22,895 bases of DNA from Patescibacteria group bacterium (GCA_018819325.1 JAHJQJ010000037.1:1-22895), one strand, 5' to 3'; positions 13,122 through 19,564 are shown, counted from the stretch's first letter. Notes: a model not told the origin generated them from the letters alone. A program made the numbers and translations.

Positions 13122-13547
13122 ATGAGCTTAAAAGAGACGATAAAAAAAGATTTGTTTGATGCCCAGAAAGAGGCGGATAGGGATTTGGTGGCTATTTTAA
13201 AGCTTTTGTGGTGTGAAATAGGGTATTTAACGGTGGATAAAAAGGATGATGATGGGGGAGCTTTGGCGATGTTGAAAAAAGAGGCCAGAAAAAGGAAAGA
13301 TGCGATTGAGATATATAAAAAGGCGGGGGATGAGCAGAGAGCGGAGAGTGAAGAATATGAGCTTAAAGTAATAAAAGGTTATTTGCCGGAAGAGATGGGT
13401 GAGGAGGAGATTAGAGGGGTAGTGGAGGAAGTGGCAAAAGAAACGGGTTTGAGTGGGGGGCAGTTGATAGGAATGGCAATGAAGAAGTTGGGAGGAAGAG
13501 CGGATGGGAAATTGGTGGCCAAGATTGTGAACTCGTTGTCATCTTAA
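13122..13547 (+). CDS. yqeY: YqeY/GatB-like (GatYqey) domain protein
   Basis: A 141-residue helical protein. Recognisable segments are LKETIKKDLFDAQKEAD, the L-rich helix, IEIYKKAGDEQRAESEEYELKVIKGYLPEEM, and the C-terminal MGMAMKKLGGRADGKLVAKIV-like end typical of YqeY proteins, which share the tail domain of GatB amidotransferases. The exact role is not established. Start ATG 13122, 1 nt after the rpsU stop; an upstream in-frame start at 13071 would overlap rpsU. Confidence 0.88.
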   Translation: MSLKETIKKDLFDAQKEADRDLVAILKLLWCEIGYLTVDKKDDDGGALAMLKKEARKRKDAIEIYKKAGDEQRAESEEYELKVIKGYLPEEMGEEEIRGVVEEVAKETGLSGGQLIGMAMKKLGGRADGKLVAKIVNSLSS

Positions 13548-13560
13548 ACCTCTACCTCTT

Positions 13561-13641
13561 CGTCATTCTGGGGACGAATTCTGATGAGGACTCCAGAATC
13601 TGATTCTGGATGCGTTCGAAGACTCACTTACCAGAATGACG
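13561..13641. repeat. Long palindromic element between yqeY and ybeY
   Basis: Outer arms CGTCATTCTGG (13561-13571) and CCAGAATGACG (13631-13641) are perfectly complementary; inside are CCAGAATCTGATTCTGG-type sub-palindromes. A compound of family A ends with a longer middle. Confidence 0.8.
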
Positions 13642-13650
13642 AATCGTGCG

Positions 13651-13659
13651 TGATAGAAT
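13651..13659 (+). promoter_or_regulatory. Extended -10 promoter of ybeY
   Basis: TGA-TAGAAT, 6 nt before ATG 13666. Confidence 0.65.
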
Positions 13660-13665
13660 ATGGGT

Positions 13666-14067
13666 ATGAGTGAGAGGTTAAATTTAAGGGTTTTGATAAA
13701 GGCGGATGGGCGGTATGGGTTTGATAGAAAAAGGGTTAGGGAAGCGGTGAGGAGTTTGTTGTTGGAAAGAGAAATTAAGGGTGATGTGGTGTTGAGTATT
13801 TTGGTGGTGGGAGAGCGAAAAATTAAGGAATTGAACAAGAAATATTTGGGTAAGGATGAGGTGACGGATGTGTTGAGTTTTAGTCAGATGAACCCGCCTT
13901 CGTATAAAACTACGGCGAGGCAAAGGGAATTAATGTTGGGGGATGTGGTGGTTTGTTATAGTGTGGCCAAGAAGCAGGCGGTGAAGATGAACAAGTTGTT
14001 AGATGAGGAAATTGAGTTTTTGGTGTTGCACGGAGTACTGCATTTGTTGGGTGTTCATCATGACTGA
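13666..14067 (+). CDS. ybeY: Endoribonuclease YbeY (rRNA maturation)
   Basis: A 133-residue metal-dependent RNase acting in 16S rRNA 3' processing and ribosome quality control. The zinc motif is HGVLHLLGVHH near the C-terminus, matching HGxLHLxGxDH (three metal His conserved; the usual Asp before the last His is His here). LNKKYLGKDEVTDVLSFS is the other family signature. The protein stops one residue after the motif, so the usual short C-terminal tail is absent. I chose ATG 13666 (6 nt after TAGAAT) over ATG 13660, which overlaps the -10 box. Confidence 0.92.
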   Translation: MSERLNLRVLIKADGRYGFDRKRVREAVRSLLLEREIKGDVVLSILVVGERKIKELNKKYLGKDEVTDVLSFSQMNPPSYKTTARQRELMLGDVVVCYSVAKKQAVKMNKLLDEEIEFLVLHGVLHLLGVHHD

Positions 14068-14071
14068 AAAC

Positions 14072-14099
14072 TTGACATAACGTACGTTATGTGTATAAT
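14072..14099 (+). promoter_or_regulatory. Promoter and operator of the Phd-PIN operon
   Basis: TTGACA (14072-14077), 16-bp spacer, TATAAT (14094-14099). A perfect 16-bp palindrome CATAACGTACGTTATG (14076-14091) fills the spacer, the expected position for autorepression by the antitoxin. The ATG is 8 nt from the -10 box. Confidence 0.8.
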
Positions 14100-14107
14100 G
14101 TACATAT

Positions 14108-14377
14108 ATGAGAGCAGTAGTTAGGACGGCAACCGAAGCAAGAAGAGAGTTTTTTGATTTGGTTAATGCGGCCATGTATGGTGGCCAGGTAACTTGGATT
14201 ACTAAAGGAAAAAGAAAGGCGGCTAAAATTATGCCCATAGAGGAGAAAAAAATTGACTGGGTGAAGTATAAGAAAGACATGAGGGGTGTGGTTGGTTTAT
14301 TTAATAATGAGGACTTTAAGACGATGAAGAGAGTAAGAAAAGAAATTAATGATAGATTAGACAAGAACGACTGGTGA
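14108..14377 (+). CDS. Phd/YefM-type antitoxin
   Basis: An 89-residue protein: TATEARREFFDLVNAAMYGG...VTWITKGKRKAAKIMPIEE is the Phd/YefM N-terminal DNA-binding fold, and the charged C-terminal tail (KTMKRVRKEINDRLDKNDW) is the toxin-binding arm. It overlaps the downstream PIN toxin by GTGA. Predicted leaderless and autoregulated through the palindrome in its promoter. Confidence 0.85.
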   Translation: MRAVVRTATEARREFFDLVNAAMYGGQVTWITKGKRKAAKIMPIEEKKIDWVKYKKDMRGVVGLFNNEDFKTMKRVRKEINDRLDKNDW

Positions 14378-14757
14378 AAAAAATAGTGGTGGATACTTCC
14401 ATCTTGATTGAATACATACGTTTAGGTGAGGGGAGGTGGAACGATTTAGTAGAAATGTCTAAGAATGGTGATGTTAGATTGTTGTTGCCTACGGTGGTGA
14501 TGTTGGAGCTGTGGTCTGGTAAGTCGATGGAAAAAAATAAGACAGAGATGGAAACGGTAAAGTTTTTGTCGATTTTTTCTAAATTGAATTTAGACGAAGA
14601 TACGGCTAAATTGGCTGGTAAACTGAGAAGAGAGAATCAAATAGATGGTTTTGATGCTGTAATAGCAGCAAGTTGTTTACAAGAAGGGGCTTGGTTGGCC
14701 ACCTTGAACAAAAAGCATTTTGAAAAAGTTGAGGGGCTTAAACTTTGGGTAAAGTGA
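14374..14757 (+). CDS. PIN-domain toxin (VapC-like)
   Basis: A 127-residue PIN ribonuclease. Acidic site residues: VVDTSILIEYI (Asp7), the Glu in VMLELWSG, and the Asp in GFDAVIAASCL, followed by LATLNKKHF. VapC toxins cleave tRNA or rRNA. GTG start at 14374 inside the antitoxin stop (GTGA). Its last 20 bp overlap the end of a second PIN toxin gene on the opposite strand. Confidence 0.87.
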   Translation: MKKIVVDTSILIEYIRLGEGRWNDLVEMSKNGDVRLLLPTVVMLELWSGKSMEKNKTEMETVKFLSIFSKLNLDEDTAKLAGKLRRENQIDGFDAVIAASCLQEGAWLATLNKKHFEKVEGLKLWVK

Positions 14758-15124
14758 AAAGCTTGGTGGTTTTGGGGAAGTCTTTGGGGTTGAGAGTGGC
14801 TAGTGTTAGATTGTGGATTTTACATTGGGCGGCGATGAGGCAATCGGGAAGGATGAGTTTTTTCTTTTTTTTAAAAGATGTTTTGCGAATATGGGCGGCG
14901 ATTTTGGCGGTTTCTAAGTCTATGGGTAATACTGGAAATTGTTGGACCAATTGGTTGAAGTTTTGTGCCACTTGCAAATTAGCGCCAATTAAGAACTCTG
15001 CTACCACAATGGGGGAGAAGACTAGTCGATTTTTTATAATCCAGGCTTTTAATATTTCACCGTACTGCTGTTGATCAGCCAGACCCAAAATTAGCATGTT
15101 GGTGTCTGGAAGTATTAAGTCCAT
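14738..15124 (-). CDS. PIN-domain toxin (VapC-like), second system
   Basis: A 128-residue PIN protein: LILPDTNMLILGL (Asp7), VVAEFLIGANL (Glu) and LILPDCLIAAQ (Asp), then LATLNPKDF. It overlaps its antitoxin gene by 10 bp (15115-15124) and the convergent toxin gene by 20 bp (14738-14757). The two toxins share only the general PIN pattern, so they are not a recent duplication. Confidence 0.86.
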   Translation of the reverse strand: MDLILPDTNMLILGLADQQQYGEILKAWIIKNRLVFSPIVVAEFLIGANLQVAQNFNQLVQQFPVLPIDLETAKIAAHIRKTSFKKKKKLILPDCLIAAQCKIHNLTLATLNPKDFPKTTKLFTLPKV

Positions 15125-15414
15125 TCTTGCCTTAGATTTTTATTCCATTGTTTTATTTTGGTTTTGTTTTTCCAGTGTGGATGATTATCTAACTTCAGGC
15201 TACCAATTACGTTGTTTGCCAGTTTTGTAAGATCAAGTGTTTTTTGTTGATCTAGATATAGTTTTAAAATGGTAGCTTGGCGAAGATATTCCGATAGTGA
15301 TTGATGGCGGAGTGTGGCCTGGTTTTCTACCATGTCTTTGAGCTTGGTAGTAAGGGTGATTTGGGTGCGGACAGGAGTATCGTTTGGTTTTAGTATGTAG
15401 TTTAGTTGTGGCAT
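15115..15414 (-). CDS. Ribbon-helix-helix antitoxin of the second PIN system
   Basis: A 99-residue protein. RTQITLTTKLKDMVENQATLRHQSLSEYLRQATI, as a pattern of strand-helix-helix, is a CopG/MetJ-type ribbon-helix-helix domain; the Trp/Lys-rich C-terminus (HPHWKNKTKIKQWNKNL) would bind the toxin. The ATG lies 8 nt after the -10 box and inside the operator palindrome. Confidence 0.75.
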   Translation of the reverse strand: MPQLNYILKPNDTPVRTQITLTTKLKDMVENQATLRHQSLSEYLRQATILKLYLDQQKTLDLTKLANNVIGSLKLDNHPHWKNKTKIKQWNKNLRQEWT

Positions 15415-15451
15415 ATGATGTAATGATACTACATCATATGTTGTTTGTCAA
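15412..15451 (-). promoter_or_regulatory. Promoter and operator of the second PIN system
   Basis: - strand TTGACA (15451-15446), 17-bp spacer, TATCAT (15428-15423). Perfect 11-bp inverted repeat CATATGATGTA (15412-15422) / TACATCATATG (15430-15440) surrounds the -10 box and includes the start codon. Confidence 0.82.
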
Positions 15452-15481
15452 TATTGTTGGAGAGACCGTTGAATAACTCGG

Positions 15482-15582
15482 GTCATTCTGAACCCACGGT
15501 GAAGAATCTAGGTCGCCTTAGGCGACCGCATCTTTGCGCTTCGCTAGATCCATTCGACTCGCTACGCTCGCTCAGGATGACC
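15482..15582. repeat. Palindromic element, family B, copy 3
   Basis: GTCATTCTGAACCCACGGTG ... TCTTTGCGCTTCGCTAGATC ... GCTACGCTCGCTCAGGATGA-CC. Contains a central hairpin GGTCGCC-TTA-GGCGACC. Near-copy of 3847-3946. Confidence 0.87.
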
Positions 15583-15793
15583 AAAGGTGGGATGTTGTTC
15601 AACGGTTTCACAACACAGTGATGGACGATTGTGGTGTGCTGTGTTATGGGAGTGGATTCAGTATGATTGACTTGGGACCATCTTTTAGGGGTAGACGATC
15701 GTTTAGTTGTGGGGGATGGTGAGGGGGGGGTGGAAATTGGTGATTGAACACAATTTTTCCACCTTGACAGGGGAGGAGCTGGGGGGTTAGGGT
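15583..15793 (+). other. Non-coding stretch with the dnaX promoter
   Basis: About 210 bp between a family B element and dnaX. TTGACA (15764-15769) with an 18-bp spacer to a poor -10 box TAGGGT (15788-15793), 5 nt before the GTG start of dnaX. The rest holds no convincing gene. SRP RNA is often found beside dnaX, but its GGAAG/AGCAG core is not visible on either strand. Confidence 0.5.
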
Positions 15794-15798
15794 TAGAT

Positions 15799-17349
15799 GT
15801 GAGCTATTATTTAAAGTACAGACCACAAAGAGTTGATGAATTGGATTTAACCGATGTACGGGAGAATTTGCTTGGTGTTTTGAAGGGGGGCAATTTGTCT
15901 CATGCTTATTTATTTGTTGGTCCTAGGGGGTCGGGGAAGACAAGTGCGGCCAGAATATTGGCCGCGGCAGTGAATTGTGAAGTGAATAGTAAAGATTCTG
16001 GACAAGCCAGAATGACGGACAAGAAGGTTTTGAGAGAGCCGTGTGGAAAGTGTAAGGTTTGTAAAGGAATCAAGGTTGGGAATCAAGTGGATGTTTTGGA
16101 AATGGATGCGGCGTCGCATAGGGGAATCGATGATATTAGAAATTTAAAAGAAAGAATAAGGTTGGCGCCGGTGAGTTTGCCTAAAAAAGTATACATAATA
16201 GACGAGGTGCACATGTTGACCAAGGAGGCCTTTAATGCGTTGTTGAAGGTTTTGGAAGAGCCGCCAAAGCATGTGATGTTTTTTTTGTGCACCACGGAAG
16301 AGCATAAGGTGCCGGAAACGATTATTAGCAGGTGTACCAAGATTGCTTTTACTAAAGCTATAAAAAAAGAGGTGGAGTCTGCTCTACAAAAGGTGATAAA
16401 AGGAGAAAAATTGAAGATTGATAAAGAGGCAGTTGGATTGTTGGCTGAGTCGGTGGATGGGAGTTTTAGAGAAGGACATAAATTGTTAGAGCAGTTGGCG
16501 GTTGATGGCAAAAAGATTACTAAACAAGAAGTGGAAAAGATGTTGGGGTTGGCGGGTGGAGATGATGTGGTTGAACTTTTGAAGATGAGTTTGGAAGGGA
16601 GATCTAAGGAGATAGGCAAAAAGTTGGGTGAGTTAGAGAAAAAAGGAGTCAGCGCCAGTAGTTTGTTGGGGGATTTGTTAAGGGGTTTACAAGGGATGAT
16701 TAGGGCCCCGCACCAGACGGTGCAGGGTGACAAAGTGAGATTGGCGGGTTTGTTGATTGAGTCTGCCGAGAAACTTAAGGTTTCTCCGTTGCCGTTTTTG
16801 CCGATTGAGTTAGCGCTTTTGGAGGTGGGGATGGAAGGTGGTGAAAAAATTCCAACACCTATTGCCTCAGACAAGCTGAGAGATTCCTCCACTCGCAGAC
16901 TCGGTCGGAATGACAAAGAAAAGAATAGATCCCGGACTAAATCCGGGATGACGAAGAAGAAGGAAGTGTTGAAACAGGTTCAGAATGACGAAAAAATTAG
17001 CAAGGGTAATAACATTTTGTCTTTGAGTAAGATTGAGGAGGAGTGGGGGAAGCTTTTGGATAGATTGTCAGAGAAAAATAGATCTGTAGCTGGATTGTTA
17101 AGGGCGTCAAAACCTAAGGTGGCCGATGGTAATCATTTAACGGTGGAGGTTTTTTATGAGTTTCATAAGAGTCAGTTGGAGCAAGATTCCAAGAGATTGT
17201 TGGTGGAGCAAGCGGCGGAGGAGCTTTGGGGACCAACGGTGCTTAGGTGTGTTTTGGGGGAGAAACAACATAAACCTTCGGTTTCGGTTGATAGAGTTAT
17301 AGAAGTAGATGATTATGTTAAGGCGGCGGAGGATGTATTTGGGAATTGA
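15799..17349 (+). CDS. dnaX: DNA polymerase III subunit gamma/tau
   Basis: A 516-residue clamp-loader ATPase. YLKYRPQ at the start, Walker A GPRGSGKTS at about 41-49, DEVHML at 135, SRC arginine finger in TIISRCTKIAF. The zinc module has Cys60 and then Cys82, Cys85 and Cys88; in the family the first gap is about 9 residues, but here a family A element (15993-16018) adds about 13. Two more inserts: family C at about 303-311 (APHQTVQGD) and a linker at about 355-398 made of three elements in a row. The C-terminal domain is short. GTG start chosen because MSYYLKYRP is the canonical N-terminus. ybaB follows after a repeat cluster. Confidence 0.95.
   Translation: MSYYLKYRPQRVDELDLTDVRENLLGVLKGGNLSHAYLFVGPRGSGKTSAARILAAAVNCEVNSKDSGQARMTDKKVLREPCGKCKVCKGIKVGNQVDVLEMDAASHRGIDDIRNLKERIRLAPVSLPKKVYIIDEVHMLTKEAFNALLKVLEEPPKHVMFFLCTTEEHKVPETIISRCTKIAFTKAIKKEVESALQKVIKGEKLKIDKEAVGLLAESVDGSFREGHKLLEQLAVDGKKITKQEVEKMLGLAGGDDVVELLKMSLEGRSKEIGKKLGELEKKGVSASSLLGDLLRGLQGMIRAPHQTVQGDKVRLAGLLIESAEKLKVSPLPFLPIELALLEVGMEGGEKIPTPIASDKLRDSSTRRLGRNDKEKNRSRTKSGMTKKKEVLKQVQNDEKISKGNNILSLSKIEEEWGKLLDRLSEKNRSVAGLLRASKPKVADGNHLTVEVFYEFHKSQLEQDSKRLLVEQAAEELWGPTVLRCVLGEKQHKPSVSVDRVIEVDDYVKAAEDVFGN
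15993..16018. repeat. Palindromic element, family A, in the zinc module of dnaX
   Basis: AGATTCTGGACAAGCCAGAA followed by TGACGG; arms ATTCTGG / CCAGAAT. Encodes DSGQARMTD between the first and second zinc cysteines. Confidence 0.8.
16705..16731. repeat. Palindromic element, family C, copy 2, in dnaX
   Basis: GCCCCGCACC-AGA-CGGTGCAGGGTGAC, exactly 27 bp, read as APHQTVQGD. Confidence 0.87.
16862..16991. repeat. Three palindromic elements in tandem in the dnaX linker
   Basis: 16862-16915 (TTGCCTCAGACAAGCTGAGA ... CTCGGTCGGAATGACA, a longer family A/B type), 16927-16954 (AGATCCCGGACTAAATCCGG-GATGACGA, family A) and 16971-16991 (GAAACAGGTTCAGAATGACGA, a 3' remnant). All are read through in the dnaX frame. 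Confidence 0.75.
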
Positions 17350-17356
17350 CGTTCTA

Positions 17357-17466
17357 CGTCATCCCGCACTTGATGCGGGATCCATGAGATTTGTGTAGAT
17401 TCCCGCCTGCGCGGGAATGACGGAGGAGGTGGCGGGAATGACGTGAGGGGCGCGGGAATGACGTGA
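17357..17466. repeat. Cluster of family A elements after dnaX
   Basis: Inverted copy 17357-17383 (CGTCATCCCGCACTTGATGC-GGGATCC), direct copy 17399-17423 (ATTCCCGCCTGCGCGGGAAT-GACGG), then two right-half remnants GGCGGGAATGACGTGA and CGCGGGAATGACGTGA (17431-17466). Looks like local amplification and decay; may also act as a hairpin terminator for dnaX. Confidence 0.85.
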
Positions 17467-17474
17467 AGATGGAC

Positions 17475-17520
17475 GGGGCTCTGCAGGCCTAAGGCCATTG
17501 CAATATCGGCAGCGGGACGG
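17475..17520 (+). repeat. Palindromic element, family D, copy 4
   Basis: GGGGCTCTGCAGGCCTAAGG then CCATTGCAATATCGGCAGCG-GGACGG. Ends immediately before the -10-like TATATT of ybaB. Confidence 0.8.
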
Positions 17521-17526
17521 TATATT
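17521..17526 (+). promoter_or_regulatory. -10 box of ybaB
   Basis: TATATT, 6 nt before ATG 17533; directly adjoins the family D element. Confidence 0.55.
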
Positions 17527-17532
17527 AATAGT

Positions 17533-17802
17533 ATGAGTATAGGAAATTTTGGATCAAAAGGGGCGGCGGCGGCTAAGTTGGCTATGTTGCAAAGGCGTAT
17601 TTCAAAGAAAAAAATGGAGGTGGAGGAAGATGGAATTAAGGTGGTGGTGACTGGGGCTGGCAAGATAAAAGCAATGGAGATAGACGGTGAAGATGCCAAA
17701 AGAGTATTGAAGGTTGTAAATAACGCGATTGAACGTGCCCAAAAATGGGCAGCTGGTGAGATGCAAGGGATGATGGGAGACTTGGGTAAGTTGTTTAAGT
17801 AG
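17533..17802 (+). CDS. YbaB/EbfC nucleoid-associated protein
   Basis: An 89-residue protein with a KLAMLQRRISKKKMEVEEDGIKVVVTGAGKIKAMEID pattern typical of YbaB/EbfC (long helix, then a beta hairpin), which binds DNA as a dimer with little sequence preference. It sits between dnaX and recR, the classical order. The family is usually about 100-110 aa, so this is a little short. Predicted leaderless. Confidence 0.85.
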   Translation: MSIGNFGSKGAAAAKLAMLQRRISKKKMEVEEDGIKVVVTGAGKIKAMEIDGEDAKRVLKVVNNAIERAQKWAAGEMQGMMGDLGKLFK

Positions 17803-17805
17803 TAG

Positions 17806-17842
17806 TTGACAAAGGAGTGATGTTGTGTGTATAATTATACAC
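17806..17842 (+). promoter_or_regulatory. Promoter and operator of the MazEF-like operon
   Basis: TTGACA (17806-17811), 18-bp spacer, TATAAT (17830-17835). The perfect 16-bp palindrome GTGTATAATTATACAC (17827-17842) covers the -10 box and ends on the base before ATG 17843. Confidence 0.85.
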
Positions 17843-18157
17843 ATGAATAGTTTAAGTACATATCCTGATAATAAAGAGTATCAGGACTTGTTGGATATAA
17901 GTTCTGGTGTTGGTAGAGCTTTAGTTAATGCTGATAGACGGGTGCAACTAAAAATGCCTTCTGTAATAGTGGATATGCTTGACGGAGAGTTTCCCGGAAT
18001 AAACAGAAGTGAATTATTGACCCAGATGGCTACCGAGATTTTGATTAGAAAAAAAAGAATGAGTGATCCTACTTTAGAGGGATGGGTAAGTGAGGAGCAA
18101 TATGATTTGGATAGAATGTGGACTTATCTGACTGAGCGAGAGAAGAAAAATGTATAA
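17843..18157 (+). CDS. Antitoxin of the MazF-like system
   Basis: A 104-residue protein. VQLKMPSVIVDMLDGEFPGINRSELLTQMATEILIRKK fits a ribbon-helix-helix DNA-binding domain, and the acidic C-terminus (LEGWVSEEQYDLDRMWTYLTEREKK) the toxin-binding tail. It overlaps the toxin gene by 8 bp. Start chosen at ATG 17843, 7 nt after TATAAT; an in-frame GTG at 17825 would overlap the promoter. The family is not certain: position and partner give the role. Confidence 0.72.
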   Translation: MNSLSTYPDNKEYQDLLDISSGVGRALVNADRRVQLKMPSVIVDMLDGEFPGINRSELLTQMATEILIRKKRMSDPTLEGWVSEEQYDLDRMWTYLTEREKKNV

Positions 18158-18482
18158 AACTGGTGATGTATATATAGTTAGGTTTCATCCTTCTTTTGGC
18201 TCGGAACTTAAAAGGTTTAGGCCGGCGGTAATTGTTTCAACAGCTGTAAACAAGGCTGATTTAAGATTTACCTTGGTTGCTCCATTGACTAGTAATACTA
18301 AGAATATAAACAAGGAGTGCGAAATGTTAACAAATAAGGGTGGGTTTTTAGATAAGAGCTCGGTATTACTGCTTTGGTATTTGAGAACAGTTGATGTGGA
18401 AAGATTAGAAAGAAAAATTGGGGAGTTGTCTGGGGGTGAGATCAAAAAAATGAGTGGCATAATGAGAAAGATTTTCAAATAG
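18150..18482 (+). CDS. MazF/PemK-like mRNA interferase toxin
   Basis: A 110-residue protein of the expected length. GDVYIVRFHPSFGSELKRFRPAVIVS is the MazF/PemK opening (GDV...P..GsE..k.RPavV), followed by VAPLTSN and KSSVLLLWYLRTVDVERLERKIGEL (the usual s-v-v-l-x-q-i-R-t-v-D-x-x-R-l). MazF-type toxins cut mRNA at short motifs. The pair interrupts the ybaB-recR junction that is contiguous in most bacteria. Confidence 0.88.
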   Translation: MYKTGDVYIVRFHPSFGSELKRFRPAVIVSTAVNKADLRFTLVAPLTSNTKNINKECEMLTNKGGFLDKSSVLLLWYLRTVDVERLERKIGELSGGEIKKMSGIMRKIFK

Positions 18483-18500
18483 GGTACACTGGATAGTGTT

Positions 18501-19127
18501 ATGAAAAGTATTAGGCCAATACAGAAGGTAATTGATGCGTTTGAGAGTCTGCCTGGTATTGGGCCAAAGTCGGCGGCTAGGTTGGCGTATTATTTGTTAT
18601 TGGTACCACAGGAGAGGCTGGAGAAGTTTGGAGAGGGGTTGGTTAGGCTAAAAAAAGATACCAAGCGGTGTAAGATATGTTTTAATATTGGTGAGGATGA
18701 TTTGTGTCCAGTGTGTAAGGATAGTAGAAGAGATAAGGAAATTGTTTGCGTGGTGGAGACGCCGTTGGATTTACTGGCGTTTGAGCGGGCTGATGGTTAT
18801 AACGGGGTTTACCATGTTTTGGGCGGGGCGATTAATCCCTTGGCGGGTGTGGGGCCGGAAGAGTTAAGGATAGGTGAGCTGGTTGATAGGGTGAAAAAGG
18901 GAGTGGACGAGCTAATTCTGGCTACTAATCCTACTATGGAAGGTGAGGCTACGGCGATGTATATTACGCATAAAATAAAAGAATGGATCCCGGATCAAGT
19001 CCGGGATGACGAAGAGGTGAAGTTGAGAATAACGAGGATTGGTAGGGGGTTGCCAACGGGGGCAGACGTGGAGTATGCCGACGGGCAGACTTTGACGAGA
19101 GCGTTGGAAGGGAGGCGAGAGGTATGA
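18501..19127 (+). CDS. recR: Recombination mediator RecR
   Basis: A 208-residue protein of the RecFOR pathway that helps load RecA at gaps. Helix-hairpin-helix LPGIGPKSAARLAYYLL at about 15-31, zinc finger CKICFNIGEDDLCPVC, Toprim domain from CVVETPLDLLAFE through NPTMEGEATAMYI, then the Walker-B-like end TRIGRGLPTGADVEYADGQTLTRAL. A family A element (18986-19013) adds WIPDQVRDDE inside the Toprim domain, between a helix and the strand KLRITRI. The likely -10 is TACACT (18485-18490) or GATAGT (18492-18497). It overlaps the next gene by ATGA. Confidence 0.95.
   Translation: MKSIRPIQKVIDAFESLPGIGPKSAARLAYYLLLVPQERLEKFGEGLVRLKKDTKRCKICFNIGEDDLCPVCKDSRRDKEIVCVVETPLDLLAFERADGYNGVYHVLGGAINPLAGVGPEELRIGELVDRVKKGVDELILATNPTMEGEATAMYITHKIKEWIPDQVRDDEEVKLRITRIGRGLPTGADVEYADGQTLTRALEGRREV
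18986..19013. repeat. Palindromic element, family A, in recR
   Basis: GGATCCCGGATCAAGTCCGG followed by GATGACGA; arms ATCCCGGA / TCCGGGAT. It is read in a different frame (WIPDQVRDDE) from the topA and dnaX copies (SRxKxGMT). Confidence 0.87.
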
Positions 19128-19564
19128 ATGGTGCTGGTGGGATAGGTAAACAGGTTTTGGGGGAGTTGGGTGATGTGGTGAAAAAGGTGGCGGAGGATAC
19201 TGGCAAGGCGGGAGTGGATATTGTGAAAGGAGTAATTGGAGGAGCCCCGCACCAGGCGGTGCAGGGTGATGAGGAGCAGGTAGAAATGGGGGACCGAGGC
19301 CAGAAGGCCGATTCAATATCGGCACTGGGACGGCAGGCAAGTATTAAGAAACAAAAAGGGCTTCAGAGGGTGCGGGAGGAGCTGGCTGATTATGTAAATA
19401 AGAAAAAGCAGGAGGATGAACATAAGGAGGCGGTGGAGGAGAGGCAGGTGGAGGTAAATAAAGATCAAGAGGAACAGGTAAGGGAAAGTGAAAGAGATAT
19501 GCAAATTAGACAGGCACAAAGAAGTGGTGGTGGAACGGGGGAGATGTCGAGGAAGAAACACTGA
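19124..19564 (+). CDS. Hydrophilic protein of unknown function with two repeat inserts
   Basis: A 146-residue protein, overlapping recR by ATGA. N-terminal part GIGKQVLGELGDVVKKVAEDTGKAGVDIVKGVIGG is helical and amphipathic; the C-terminal part (about 75-135) is a highly charged Glu/Lys/Gln-rich likely coiled coil, ending RSGGGTGEMSRKKH. Between them, residues 41-49 come from a family C element (APHQAVQGD) and about 56-70 from a family D element (DRGQKADSISALGRQ). I do not recognise the family. Coupling to recR suggests coexpression, not necessarily a shared job. Confidence 0.65.
   Translation: MNGAGGIGKQVLGELGDVVKKVAEDTGKAGVDIVKGVIGGAPHQAVQGDEEQVEMGDRGQKADSISALGRQASIKKQKGLQRVREELADYVNKKKQEDEHKEAVEERQVEVNKDQEEQVRESERDMQIRQAQRSGGGTGEMSRKKH
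19244..19270. repeat. Palindromic element, family C, copy 3
   Basis: GCCCCGCACC-AGG-CGGTGCAGGGTGAT, 27 bp, read as APHQAVQGD. Confidence 0.87.
19291..19333 (+). repeat. Palindromic element, family D, copy 5
   Basis: GGACCGAGGCCAGAAGGCCG followed by ATTCAATATCGGCACTGGGA-CGG. The stem GCCGAT-TCAAT-ATCGGC is perfect here. No -10 box follows; this copy lies within a reading frame. Confidence 0.82.

Noticed and set aside
15534..15722. A 62-residue reading frame on the + strand upstream of dnaX
   Set aside because: It begins inside a family B repeat and has no promoter or start signal; composition looks like spacer DNA.
15583..15760. Possible SRP RNA beside dnaX
   Set aside because: The position is suggestive, but the conserved GGAAG/AGCAG core could not be found on either strand.
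16083..16916. A 277-residue reading frame on the - strand
   Set aside because: It is the antisense of dnaX, with Ser/Pro-rich low-complexity sequence and no motifs; a by-product of G/T-rich coding sequence.
18912..19340. Overlapping - strand frames rich in Pro, His and Ser
   Set aside because: Antisense to recR and the 19124 gene; no start signals and no domain.
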